A stretch of 64,000 nt of DNA from Cacconaster sp045114175. Its GTDB lineage: Bacteria; Bacteroidota; Bacteroidia; Bacteroidales; UBA932. The stretch lies in contig JBGUJZ010000004.1 in assembly GCA_045114175.1 (NCBI GenBank), positions 1 to 64,000 of the forward strand, written 5' to 3'. Under the pieces are notes generated by a model. It was not told the origin of the DNA and did no database searches. It saw only the letters and a list, made by a program, of their open reading frames with translations. Each line of letters begins with the position of its first letter. Positions within the stretch are counted from its first letter, which is position 1. This document shows positions 1 to 7,726 of this stretch, piece by piece. A program made the translations under genes and the position numbers.

Positions 1-2079
1 GCCGTCCTGGAACTCTGCCCGGTAAACCCAGGCATCCGCCTCGTATTTCCTGCTCAGCAAGTTATCTACAAAGATAGACATTTTTACGTTATCCGTAAGG
101 GCATAATGGCCCTGCAGTGAGAAGGTGTCATACGCCTTGAGCATCCGCTCTTCACTGGACGTGTTGTCCCAATACTGTTTGCCCACGTACTTCCAGGCCA
201 GCTTGAACTCCAGACTCTTGAGCGGCGTGATAGTCAGTGCGGCCATGCCAATGGTGCTCGGGGAGAGCAGGATATCAGTTTTATCGTACTGTTCCGTCTT
301 CTGCCCGACCAGATTCCAATCTACGGTATTGTCGTAAAGATCTACGTACTGCTTGTAGTTCAGGATCTTGTTGCTGCTGAGCGTCAGGTTACCCTCCGCC
401 TTGAGCCAGGGGGTGAACTGCGCCCCTGCGGTCAGCTCCACACCGCGACGGTAACTCTCCGGGACATTCTGCTTGATGGCATAACCCGTTTCGGAGAGCA
501 GGCCGGTAGCAATCAGCTGGTCCTTGTATTCCATCAGATAGACGTTGGCGCCAAAGGCGAACCGATTGCCCGCATAGTTGTAGCCGAACTCGTAGTCCAG
601 CATCCGCTCAGGCCGGATTTCATCTTCGCGGCCAGACTTGATGGATTCCTTGATATCGCTGCGGCTCGGCTCTCGATGCCCCATCGCCACGGAAGCGTAG
701 AGGCTTCCGGCAGGCGTCACTTGCCAAGTGATACCACCCTTGGGGTTGAAGAAGTTGTAGCCACGGCCAAATGACAGCGAGACGTGATCTTTATCATCTC
801 CCGTAATTATTTGACCGATATTGCGATACTGCAGGTCTGCATAGATGTTCAGCACCTTGGCCAACCGCCATTCGCCACGGAGGAAGGTGGCCAGGTCGCC
901 CTTCTTTCCATTGTTCAAATAGTAGGAATCATCCTGCGTACCGTCGGCATTGCAGTAGAAGCCGAAGTGATCGCCATCATAATAGGAATACGAGAGGTCA
1001 GCAATGAGCGAAAGGTTCGGGGCATTCCATTTCAGGGCCGTGTTGACGGCGTAATAGCCGTTGTCCATGGCCTGACGAAGCCAGAAGTCACCCTTCACGC
1101 CGGTCTCCTTGTTCTTGCTTTTGTAGTTCTCGTAGTAACCGGCGCCGTCCGTGTAGTGAAGCGTGGAGGTCCAAACGAGATAGGGCGAGAACTGATGGGT
1201 GAAAACGCCCTGGAAATGCTGCTGAACGTAATTATCCGAGTCGCCTTGGTAGCCTTCTATCTGGCCGCGGCAGATGGTGGGATTGTAACGACGATTGATT
1301 TCCAGCATCTCCGGCGGGCATCCCTCCCAGGTGATACCCGAATGCTGAGAACCAAGAATATAGTTGAACTTGAGCAAATTGCCACTCTTCAGCCAACTCA
1401 CGCCAGCAAAGAGGGAGTGCAGTCGTGCCCAGGCATTGTCCAGATAGCCGTCCGTCTTGTTATAGGAGTAACGCACATCCAATGACAGGCCGTTGGCCAA
1501 CCTGCCGCTGCCTACAGCCGCGCTCACAATACCGGTCATATAGGAGCCGGCCGAGAGTTCCACCTCCCCATAGGGCTTGCCCTGCGGAAGAGCGGTCTGC
1601 AGGTTCAGGCTACCGCCGAACGCCCCCGGTCCGTTGACCGAAGTACCGATACCGCGCTGCAACTGCACCGAGTTCAGCATACCCGAGAGCCCCGGGATAT
1701 TGACCCAGAAAACCTCTTGCGATTCGGCATCGTTGAGGGTGATGCCATTGACCGTCACGTTGATACGGGTGGGATCGCTGCCGCGAAGCCGCATCTTGGA
1801 ATAGCCGAGTCCCGTGCCGCCTTCATTCATGGAGACAACCGAGGGTTGCAGGGAGAGTGCCATCGGCAGCGAAGAGAGCGTGCTGGCCGAATGGAGTTCC
1901 TCTTTGGAGAGGTCAGTGTGTGCCACAGGCGTCCGGGCACCGGCCCGGAATGCCGTCACAACCGTGCTGTCGAGGGTTTCGTGATTTGTGGACTGCACCG
2001 TCTGTGCAGGGTTCGCTTCCTGCGCACCAGCGCAGAGCGGAAGCAGCGCCATGGCTGCTACGAAGAGTAACTTTTTCAT
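1..2079 (-). CDS. TonB-dependent outer-membrane receptor, probable thiamine transporter (3' end outside window)
   Basis: The frame is open from ATG at 2079 to the window edge (693 codons), so the C-terminus is missing. The start MKKLLFVAAMALLPLCAGAQ is a clear signal peptide. It is followed by a plug-domain pattern (LDSTVVTAFR TonB-box-like segment, SKMRLRGSDPTRINVTVNG, GIGTSVNGPGAFGG) and then alternating beta-barrel strands. The visible end (SLQGHYALTDNVK...NLLSRKYEADAW) is typical of the last barrel strands, so probably only a few dozen residues are lost. It lies directly behind a TPP riboswitch. In Bacteroides such riboswitch-controlled receptors import thiamine across the outer membrane (the OMthi type), so thiamine or a thiamine precursor is the inferred substrate. 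Downstream partners such as PnuT would lie left of this window. Family certain, substrate inferred from the riboswitch. Confidence 0.9.
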   Translation of the reverse strand, partial: MKKLLFVAAMALLPLCAGAQEANPAQTVQSTNHETLDSTVVTAFRAGARTPVAHTDLSKEELHSASTLSSLPMALSLQPSVVSMNEGGTGLGYSKMRLRGSDPTRINVTVNGITLNDAESQEVFWVNIPGLSGMLNSVQLQRGIGTSVNGPGAFGGSLNLQTALPQGKPYGEVELSAGSYMTGIVSAAVGSGRLANGLSLDVRYSYNKTDGYLDNAWARLHSLFAGVSWLKSGNLLKFNYILGSQHSGITWEGCPPEMLEINRRYNPTICRGQIEGYQGDSDNYVQQHFQGVFTHQFSPYLVWTSTLHYTDGAGYYENYKSKNKETGVKGDFWLRQAMDNGYYAVNTALKWNAPNLSLIADLSYSYYDGDHFGFYCNADGTQDDSYYLNNGKKGDLATFLRGEWRLAKVLNIYADLQYRNIGQIITGDDKDHVSLSFGRGYNFFNPKGGITWQVTPAGSLYASVAMGHREPSRSDIKESIKSGREDEIRPERMLDYEFGYNYAGNRFAFGANVYLMEYKDQLIATGLLSETGYAIKQNVPESYRRGVELTAGAQFTPWLKAEGNLTLSSNKILNYKQYVDLYDNTVDWNLVGQKTEQYDKTDILLSPSTIGMAALTITPLKSLEFKLAWKYVGKQYWDNTSSEERMLKAYDTFSLQGHYALTDNVKMSIFVDNLLSRKYEADAWVYRAEFQDG

Positions 2080-2084
2080 TTTCT

Positions 2085-2154
2085 CATTCCTCCGCCGGTA
2101 TTACCCGGATCAGGTTCATAGGGTATGTTCTCAGCCTAAGGAGGCACCCCTTGT
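2085..2154 (-). promoter_or_regulatory. TPP (thiamine pyrophosphate) riboswitch
   Basis: On the minus strand the leader holds, in order, GGGGTGCC, GGCTGAGAA, ACCC, GAACCTGATC and GGGTAATACCGGCGGAGGAA, which are the conserved blocks of the THI element. The element ends about six bases before the receptor start codon, and its 3' strand contains GGAGGAA. This suggests ligand binding closes translation initiation rather than only a distal terminator; no separate terminator hairpin fits between the element and the ATG. Confidence 0.95.
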
Positions 2155-2170
2155 GAAATATTTGCGGAGG

Positions 2171-2178
2171 CAAAGATA
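2171..2178 (-). promoter_or_regulatory. -7 promoter box for the TPP riboswitch/receptor
   Basis: TATCTTTG on the minus strand, 16 bases upstream of the riboswitch, matches the Bacteroidota TAnnTTTG consensus. It forms one arm of a near-palindrome with the divergent box at 2192-2199. Confidence 0.75.
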
Positions 2179-2191
2179 CAATATTATTGTA

Positions 2192-2199
2192 TATCTTTG
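2192..2199 (+). promoter_or_regulatory. -7 promoter box for the glutaminyl cyclotransferase gene
   Basis: TATCTTTG, 20 bases before the ATG at 2220. It is divergent from the receptor promoter, with only 13 bases between the two boxes, so the two promoters probably compete. Confidence 0.75.
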
Positions 2200-2219
2200 T
2201 CTGTCTAAAAGGCCTCCAA

Positions 2220-3041
2220 ATGAAGAAGCGAATCCTTTTACTGCTGCTCGCGCTGGTGCTTTGCGGTGCCGTCGCTGTCGCGTTGTCCCAGACAAGCCGG
2301 CAGCCAAAGAGTGCCGCTCCGCAGAAAGCTGCAACGCCTGCCGTAAAGGTGGCTCGCTGGAAGTATCAGCTTTCCGGAGACTATAAGCACGATACCGGTG
2401 CTTATACCCAGGGGCTTTTCTTCTACGATGGCAAACTCTATGAGAGTGCCGGGCAGTACGGTGAATCATCGCTTCGCATCGTAGAACTCGAGACTGGCAA
2501 AGTCTTGAAACGCAAGAATTTTGACCGCAAGTACTTCCTTGAAGGTGCCTGCGTGCTCGATGGCCTGCTTTACGTGCTGACCTGGAAAGAGGGGGTCTGC
2601 TTTGTCTGCGATCCCGCTACGCTCGAACAAAAAGCCATGCTCCGCTACCGGGGAGAAGGCTGGGGCCTCACCACGGACGGCAAAAGCCTGATTATGAGCG
2701 ACGGCTCGGACGTGATCCGCTACCGCAATCCGCAGACCTTTGATGTGGAACGCGAGCTTTCCGTGCGGTATAACGGGCAGCCGCTCGAGTGGCTCAATGA
2801 GTTGGAGTACTTTGGCGGCCACATCTGGGCCAATGTGTACGGGCTGGAACTGCTGTTCTGCATTGATCCGGAAACCGGGAACGTTTTGGAGGATATCGAC
2901 TGCCGCGGCATTCTCCCCTCCAACCTCAAAAAGCCCACGACGGATGTCTTCAACGGCATCGCTTTCAATCCGGCCGACGGCGGGCTCTATGTTACCGGCA
3001 AATACTGGCCGAAACTCTTCCGCATCCGGAAAACCAAATAG
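2220..3041 (+). CDS. Glutaminyl-peptide cyclotransferase, bacterial/plant beta-propeller type
   Basis: This exported enzyme of 273 residues is predicted to convert N-terminal glutamine to pyroglutamate on periplasmic or secreted proteins. The start MKKRILLLLLALVLC is chosen because the promoter box at 2192 leaves upstream in-frame starts outside the transcript; a signal peptide follows, with a Cys that could be a weak lipobox. The body shows glutamine-cyclotransferase hallmarks: YTQGLFF, YESAGQYGESSLR, FLEGACVLDGLLYVLTW, WLNELEYF...IWANVY, and FNGIAFNP...YVTGKYWPKLF near the end. Bacteroidota use pyroglutamate formation widely on proteins that start with Gln after signal cleavage. The gene is divergent from the thiamine receptor and followed by rnpB. 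Confidence 0.88.
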   Translation: MKKRILLLLLALVLCGAVAVALSQTSRQPKSAAPQKAATPAVKVARWKYQLSGDYKHDTGAYTQGLFFYDGKLYESAGQYGESSLRIVELETGKVLKRKNFDRKYFLEGACVLDGLLYVLTWKEGVCFVCDPATLEQKAMLRYRGEGWGLTTDGKSLIMSDGSDVIRYRNPQTFDVERELSVRYNGQPLEWLNELEYFGGHIWANVYGLELLFCIDPETGNVLEDIDCRGILPSNLKKPTTDVFNGIAFNPADGGLYVTGKYWPKLFRIRKTK

Positions 3042-3045
3042 TTTG

Positions 3046-3053
3046 TATCTTTG
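3046..3053 (+). promoter_or_regulatory. -7 promoter box for rnpB
   Basis: TATCTTTG, starting five bases after the preceding stop codon and about seven bases before the predicted RNA 5' end. Confidence 0.75.
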
Positions 3054-3059
3054 CCGCCA

Positions 3060-3423
3060 GAAGGTGGGACAAGTCCGTCGCCGCAGTTTTTGACTGTGGA
3101 GGAAAGTCCGGGCAGCGCAGAGCGCCTCCCTGTGGAAAGCACAGACAGGCGTAAGTTTGTGAGGGGCGTAACAGAAAATAACCGCCCGCGGGTTCGCCCG
3201 CAGGTAAGGGTGAAAACGTGAGGCAAGAGCTCACGGCCGGTGACGGCGACATTACCGGCGTACGCTTCGGAGGGCTGCAAGGCCAAATATACCGGCAGAT
3301 GAGGGCTGCTCGCCCGATGCCGGGGGGTAGGCTGCGATAGATAAATGACGGGCGCCGCGTGACAAGGTTGCAACTTAAAATGCGGTCCGCGGAGACAGAA
3401 CTCGGCTTATCGTCCCACCTTTT
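3060..3423 (+). ncRNA. rnpB: RNase P RNA, bacterial class A
   Basis: This is the catalytic RNA that processes the 5' ends of pre-tRNAs. Conserved blocks are visible: GGAGGAAAGTCCGGGC near the 5' end, GTAAGGGTGAAAACGTGAGGCAAGAG in the middle (split CR regions), GATAGATAAATGACGGGCG, and ACAGAACTCGGCTTAT near the 3' end. The ends AAGGTGGGA and TCCCACCTT pair as P1. A T-run after P1 supplies the terminator. Length about 360 nt fits the family. It is followed by tRNA-Thr. Confidence 0.95.
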
Positions 3424-3467
3424 TTTCTTTTCGCGCCGCAAAAAATTTTCAAGTATAAACTTTTTAC

Positions 3468-3475
3468 TATCTTTG
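3468..3475 (+). promoter_or_regulatory. -7 promoter box for tRNA-Thr
   Basis: TATCTTTG, 20 bases before the mature tRNA 5' end. Confidence 0.7.
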
Positions 3476-3495
3476 CAGTCCCATTTGGGCAGCAA

Positions 3496-3568
3496 GCCAC
3501 TTTAGCTCAGTTGGTAGAGCAGCGCATTCGTAATGCGCAGGTCGTCAGTTCGAGCCTGATGAGTGGCT
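3496..3568 (+). tRNA. tRNA-Thr (anticodon CGT)
   Basis: The cloverleaf folds cleanly: acceptor GCCACTT with GAGTGGC, D-arm GCTCAGTTGGTAGAGC, anticodon stem GCGCA/TGCGC around TTCGTAA (CGT reads ACG), and T-arm containing GTTCGAG. CCA is not encoded. 73 nt. Confidence 0.95.
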
Positions 3569-3572
3569 CAGG

Positions 3573-3604
3573 AAAAAGGATGCGTTGATGCGCATCCTTT
3601 TTTT
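3573..3604 (+). terminator. Rho-independent terminator after tRNA-Thr
   Basis: Stem GGATGCG/CGCATCC with a six-base loop, preceded by AAAAA and followed by a run of seven T. The T-run flows straight into the next promoter box at 3604. Confidence 0.85.
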
Positions 3605-3611
3605 ATCTTTG
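3604..3611 (+). promoter_or_regulatory. -7 promoter box for the DUF1295 gene, almost leaderless
   Basis: TATCTTTG ends only five bases before the ATG at 3617, so the transcript should start at or next to the start codon. Confidence 0.7.
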
Positions 3612-3616
3612 CGGGT

Positions 3617-4468
3617 ATGAAAAAGAACTACTCCAAGGGGACGAGTATCCTCCTCATCACGTTGATGTACGTGATTGCCGCCGTTACGGGCGTTCTCATC
3701 TTTTCCAAATTAACTCCGGCTCTTCCGGAAATATGGGCCCTGCTGATTGCAGACGCAGTGGCGACCGTCATTGTTTGGGGATGGGGCCTGGTCTATGAAA
3801 ACGTATCGGTTTACGATCCCTATTGGAGCGTGGCGCCACCGGTAATCTTCACCTTATGGGCCTTATACAAGGGAAGCTTCTCTCTGCCCGTCATCCTTCT
3901 ACTGGTCGCTGTCTGGTACTGGGGCATCCGGCTAACCGCGAACTGGGCCGGAACCTTCAAGGGGTTGGGGCACGAAGACTGGCGTTATACGCGCTATCGC
4001 GAAACACAATCTCCCCTGCTCTTCCAAGCCACCAACTTCTTCGGACTGAACATGATGCCCACGGTATTGGTCTTTTTCTGCATGGTACCAGGACTCCGCA
4101 TCATCGAATCCGGCGCATCGGCAAACCTCTTTTCATGGATTGGTTGGTTTATCTGCCTCCTGGCCGCTTCCATCCAATTGTTGGCCGACACGCAGATTCA
4201 CCGGTTCCGGAATGAACATCCCGGTCAGTTCTGCAACGTAGGCCTTTGGAAACACGGCAGACACCCCAACTACTTTGGAGAGATCTCCTTCTGGTGGGGC
4301 ATCTGGGTCATGTATGCCGCTCAGGCGGGGCTGGATATTCTGCTGCTGGCACCGATTGCGATGACGTGCCTCTTCCTATTCATCAGCATCCCGATGATGG
4401 AAAAGCGGCAGTTGGCCACCAAACCTGGTTACGCCGACTACCGCCTTCATTCACGTCGCCTGATCTAG
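3617..4468 (+). CDS. DUF1295 / steroid 5-alpha-reductase-like integral membrane protein
   Basis: 283 residues with about seven hydrophobic segments. The signature LWKHGRHPNYFGEISFWWGIW near residue 205 is the conserved NAD(P)H-binding-side motif of the DUF1295 and isoprenylcysteine methyltransferase/5-alpha-reductase superfamily. The C-terminal MEKRQLATKPGYADYRLHSRRLI also fits. The start MKKNYSKG is set by the promoter box just upstream; a longer in-frame reading would begin inside tRNA-Thr. The natural substrate is unknown for this family in Bacteroidota. The stop is two bases from the convergent stop of the next gene, with no terminator between. Confidence 0.85.
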   Translation: MKKNYSKGTSILLITLMYVIAAVTGVLIFSKLTPALPEIWALLIADAVATVIVWGWGLVYENVSVYDPYWSVAPPVIFTLWALYKGSFSLPVILLLVAVWYWGIRLTANWAGTFKGLGHEDWRYTRYRETQSPLLFQATNFFGLNMMPTVLVFFCMVPGLRIIESGASANLFSWIGWFICLLAASIQLLADTQIHRFRNEHPGQFCNVGLWKHGRHPNYFGEISFWWGIWVMYAAQAGLDILLLAPIAMTCLFLFISIPMMEKRQLATKPGYADYRLHSRRLI

Positions 4469-4470
4469 GC

Positions 4471-5214
4471 CTACTCGATCACGGTCAGCTTCTCGCGGGC
4501 TTCGGAGGCACGCATCAGGTTGAAGTGCCACCATTCGGATTTGATGGTCAGCAGTCCCTGATCAGTCATCACTTTGCGCAGGAGCAGACGGTTGTCCAAC
4601 TCGCGCTGCGTGATACGGCCGCTGGCAAGCAGTTCAGGTTCCTTCTCCGTCCAGGCCTCATCGCCAAAGAAATCATAATCCGAACCCATGGGGAAAGGAT
4701 GGCCGGTGCAATCAATCAGGGAGACATCCACTGCTGCGCCAAAGTTATGCAGGCCATTGCCCTTGTAGGGATTGGCCACGAAGGTCTCTGACGGCGTACC
4801 CACCACTGAATCCCACATCTCTTTCTGGATGCTGATGGGGCGGGCCGCATCGTAAATAATCAGGTTGGCCGTAGGGTGTATTTCCTTCAACTCTTTAGCA
4901 GCAGCCACCACCTTTTCTGCGAGCTCCGGACGCATAAATGCCTTACTGAAGCCGTGATAAAGCTGACGGCCCATGAAATTATAGGGACCGGCATAGATCA
5001 GTTGCACTGCAATGGTTGAGTCCAGATCGTGAATATCTATCAGTCCGGCCGCGCGCATCTGTGCCTCCTTGGGCGTATCGGGTCCCAGATTGCACTTGAA
5101 ACAATCCAGATAGGAAGCATACTTTCCACGGGGACCGCAGGAAGTAAGTGCGAGCGACAGCAGGATTATCAGCGCGAGGGAGCGGCCGACTGCTTTCAAA
5201 GAAAAGCTTTTCAT
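4471..5214 (-). CDS. VanX/DdpX-like D-Ala-D-Ala dipeptidase lipoprotein (peptidase M15D)
   Basis: 247 residues. A lipobox (LALTSCG) places it as a periplasmic or outer-membrane lipoprotein, unlike cytoplasmic VanX. Zinc-site features are present: DAARPISIQ around residue 123, GLHNFGAAVDVSL (His and Asp ligands) around 155, and EWWHF (catalytic Glu plus His ligand) near 228. The substrate should be D-Ala-D-Ala or a similar dipeptide released during wall turnover. It is the last gene of the six-gene alarmone/partner-switching run, nine bases after the STAS gene. In E. coli the homologue DdpX is linked to stationary phase, which fits a starvation operon. Confidence 0.88.
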   Translation of the reverse strand: MKSFSLKAVGRSLALIILLSLALTSCGPRGKYASYLDCFKCNLGPDTPKEAQMRAAGLIDIHDLDSTIAVQLIYAGPYNFMGRQLYHGFSKAFMRPELAEKVVAAAKELKEIHPTANLIIYDAARPISIQKEMWDSVVGTPSETFVANPYKGNGLHNFGAAVDVSLIDCTGHPFPMGSDYDFFGDEAWTEKEPELLASGRITQRELDNRLLLRKVMTDQGLLTIKSEWWHFNLMRASEAREKLTVIE

Positions 5215-5223
5215 ACTATTATC

Positions 5224-5526
5224 TTATTGGATTTCAAACAGATTCAAGAATCCCGTCATCATAAAGACACTACGGATGGCCGGAGTGATATTGCGGACAA
5301 TAACCTTCCCGCCCTTCTCTGCAGCGGCTTTGCGGAGTGTCAGGAAAATACGAAGACCCGAACTGGAGATGTATGCGAGTTCCGTGCAATCCAGGATGAT
5401 TGTTCCGCCGGCTTCCTGAACCAGCGCCTCAACATCATTCGCAATATCCTGCGAAGCAGGCGTATCGAGCCGACCGCGGAGCAGGGCCGTCACTTCGTTT
5501 TCTTGTTTGGTGATAATAACTTCCAT
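5224..5526 (-). CDS. STAS-domain anti-sigma factor antagonist
   Basis: A single STAS domain of 100 residues. The conserved motif LDCTELAYISSSGLRIF (about residues 45-61) contains the serine that SpoIIAB-type kinases phosphorylate and SpoIIE-type phosphatases restore. It is encoded four bases after the SpoIIE/HATPase gene, so it is the expected substrate of that protein. No sigma or anti-sigma partner of the classic type is nearby, so the final target of the switch is unknown. Confidence 0.93.
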   Translation of the reverse strand: MEVIITKQENEVTALLRGRLDTPASQDIANDVEALVQEAGGTIILDCTELAYISSSGLRIFLTLRKAAAEKGGKVIVRNITPAIRSVFMMTGFLNLFEIQ

Positions 5527-5530
5527 GGGT

Positions 5531-7726
5531 TTATATTTTTTTGATCATTGTCAGAATATTCTTGTCGTCCCTACGCTCATAGGAGACTTCGTCCATGATG
5601 GTACGGACCAGATGAATGCCCAGTCCTCCGATTGGACGCTCCTCAACACCTGCGTTGAGATTGACACCGGGAGCAGCCGTCGGATCGAAGGGCTTTCCGC
5701 TGTCTATAATCCTAAAAATCAGGGAATCAGGAGCTATTGTAGCCTCAACCTCCACACTGGCCCGCGTGCCTTCCGGATAGGCGTAGAGCATCACGTTGAC
5801 CACCGCCTCCTCAAGAGCAAGGTTCAGGCTCGTTGTTACATCCATCGGCACCTGCTTTTCCTCTGCCACTGTTTCTACGAACTCGGCTAATTGAGGAACC
5901 TCCTTGATATCATTGTGCAGGACAATCCGGCGGGTTTCGCTAGACTGGTCGGGGTGACCCAGATAGTGGATAAAGAGCAGGGTGAGGTCATCGCTCTGCG
6001 GGGCCTCGCCCACATATTCAGTCACGGCTTTCCGGATATTCTCCAAATGCGCAGCAGCACTCTTACGGCCGTGAAGCACCGCTTCAACGCGCTCTTCGCC
6101 AAACTGTTCGTGTGCGATGTTTTCAGCCTCTGTGAGACCATCCGTATAGAGGAACAACGCATCGTCATAACAGAGCGCGATCTCCTGCTCACGGAAATCC
6201 ATTCCGCCCACGATACCCAGCGGGAGATTCGGCTCAACCGGCAGCGGCTGGATGGAATCAGTCAGGGTCATCGGAGCATTGTGGCCGGCGTTGCAGTAAC
6301 GCAGATGGCCGGTGGTCAGATCGAGCACGCCACAGAAGAAGGTGACGAACATATTGTTCTCGTTCATATCCGCCATGCTGTTGTTCATGGCCGTAAGAAT
6401 CCGCTTCGGGGACTCCTCATGGGCAGAAACGGTACGGAACATGGTTCGGGTGACAGCCATCACCAGGGAGGCCGGTACGCCCTTACCGCTCACGTCGCCT
6501 ACGCCGAAGAAAAGCTTTTCGTCGCGGATAAAGAAGTCATAAAGGTCGCCGCCTACCTCCTTGGCCGGGACAAGCGTAGCGGACATATCCAGATCGTGGC
6601 GCTCGGGGAAGGGAGGGAAAATCTTGGGAACCATCGACATCTGGATATTGCTGGCAATCTGCAATTCGCGAGCCATCCGGTCTTTTCGTTCATTGAGTTC
6701 CCGGAAGCGCACCTGGCTCTTGAACAGGGACCCGAGGATGAGAATCAACATCCCGAGACCGATAAGCTGGAGGATAAAGACGATTGCACCGATTTTGCGG
6801 ATGCTGCCAAAAATCTCTTCTTCTGGAATGACGATAGACATGGACCAGCCGGTTCGCTCGACAGGTGAAAAATAGACGGAACTCTTTTTCCCTCCATAGC
6901 TCACGGTCATGTTGCCGGTATCTCCCGCAAGCATCGCGCGGCTCAACTCTCCGAACACGGCGGTATCTTCCATCTGGGCAACGACATCCTGTACCGACGT
7001 CTGCATCACCAGTGAGGTGTCAGGGCAAACCATGAAACTACCGCTGCGGCTGATCATCATGCTATAGGCCGTTGGATAGACTTTGACACTGCCCACGAGA
7101 TCTGTCAGCCAGTCCAGGGAGATATCTGCGGTAAGGACGGCGGCCGTTCGGTTGAATCGATCCTTGATAGGGAGTGAATAGGTCGTCATCAGGACTTCGC
7201 CGCCTCCGACATCGATATAAGGTTCCGACCAATAGCCGGCATCCAGCTCAATGGGCTTTGTAAACCATTCCTGGGAGGGATAATCGTAATCCTCGGTTGC
7301 GAGGGAACGGAAAACCAGTCCCTCCTCCCCTTCATACACATACGGTGCAAAGAGTTTACGCGAAGGGATATAACCAGGAACGAGCGCTACGGTAGAGCCC
7401 ATCACCACGGGGTTATCTTCCACAATGCGCTGAGCCACACGGTAGAGGCTGTCCGGGACATTCAGTGCCCACTGTGCAATCCAGACACTGTTGCGGACGG
7501 AAGCTTCCGTCTGATTGACAACATCCATGATCCGGTTGCGCGTGGCCTCCATCTGGCTCTCCGCCCGCATCGAGGCCTCTTCCCGGATTCCTTTCTGTGA
7601 GAAATAAAGCTGGATGAGTGCCGTGGCCTCCAGGGTAATGGCCGCCACGACCACCAGCAACAGACCCATTCGCGCGGAGTGCCGGATCTGCTTTTTATCA
7701 GATGTGGAAATTAAAGAACGTTTCAT
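5531..7726 (-). CDS. Membrane sensor with SpoIIE-type PP2C phosphatase fused to a SpoIIAB-like HATPase
   Basis: 731 residues. A first membrane helix (about 20-42) and a second (about 333-357) bracket a periplasmic Cache-like sensor region. After a short coiled coil follows the PP2C domain with metal-binding motifs VGGDLYDFF, GDVSGKGVPASL and SDDLTLLFI (about 390-590). The C-terminal histidine-kinase-like ATPase domain shows the N box (LNLALEEAVVNVMLYAYPEG), the G1 box DSGKPFDP and the G2 box GGLGIHLV. One protein thus carries both a phosphatase and the likely kinase for a STAS serine, under control of an external signal. It overlaps the upstream kinase-like gene by four bases and precedes the STAS gene by four. 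Confidence 0.93.
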   Translation of the reverse strand: MKRSLISTSDKKQIRHSARMGLLLVVVAAITLEATALIQLYFSQKGIREEASMRAESQMEATRNRIMDVVNQTEASVRNSVWIAQWALNVPDSLYRVAQRIVEDNPVVMGSTVALVPGYIPSRKLFAPYVYEGEEGLVFRSLATEDYDYPSQEWFTKPIELDAGYWSEPYIDVGGGEVLMTTYSLPIKDRFNRTAAVLTADISLDWLTDLVGSVKVYPTAYSMMISRSGSFMVCPDTSLVMQTSVQDVVAQMEDTAVFGELSRAMLAGDTGNMTVSYGGKKSSVYFSPVERTGWSMSIVIPEEEIFGSIRKIGAIVFILQLIGLGMLILILGSLFKSQVRFRELNERKDRMARELQIASNIQMSMVPKIFPPFPERHDLDMSATLVPAKEVGGDLYDFFIRDEKLFFGVGDVSGKGVPASLVMAVTRTMFRTVSAHEESPKRILTAMNNSMADMNENNMFVTFFCGVLDLTTGHLRYCNAGHNAPMTLTDSIQPLPVEPNLPLGIVGGMDFREQEIALCYDDALFLYTDGLTEAENIAHEQFGEERVEAVLHGRKSAAAHLENIRKAVTEYVGEAPQSDDLTLLFIHYLGHPDQSSETRRIVLHNDIKEVPQLAEFVETVAEEKQVPMDVTTSLNLALEEAVVNVMLYAYPEGTRASVEVEATIAPDSLIFRIIDSGKPFDPTAAPGVNLNAGVEERPIGGLGIHLVRTIMDEVSYERRDDKNILTMIKKI

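Noticed and set aside
4471..5214. VanX-like gene as part of a vancomycin-resistance cluster
   Set aside because: No vanH or vanA-type ligase is nearby, and the protein is a lipoprotein outside the cytoplasm, so a wall-recycling or nutrient role fits better.
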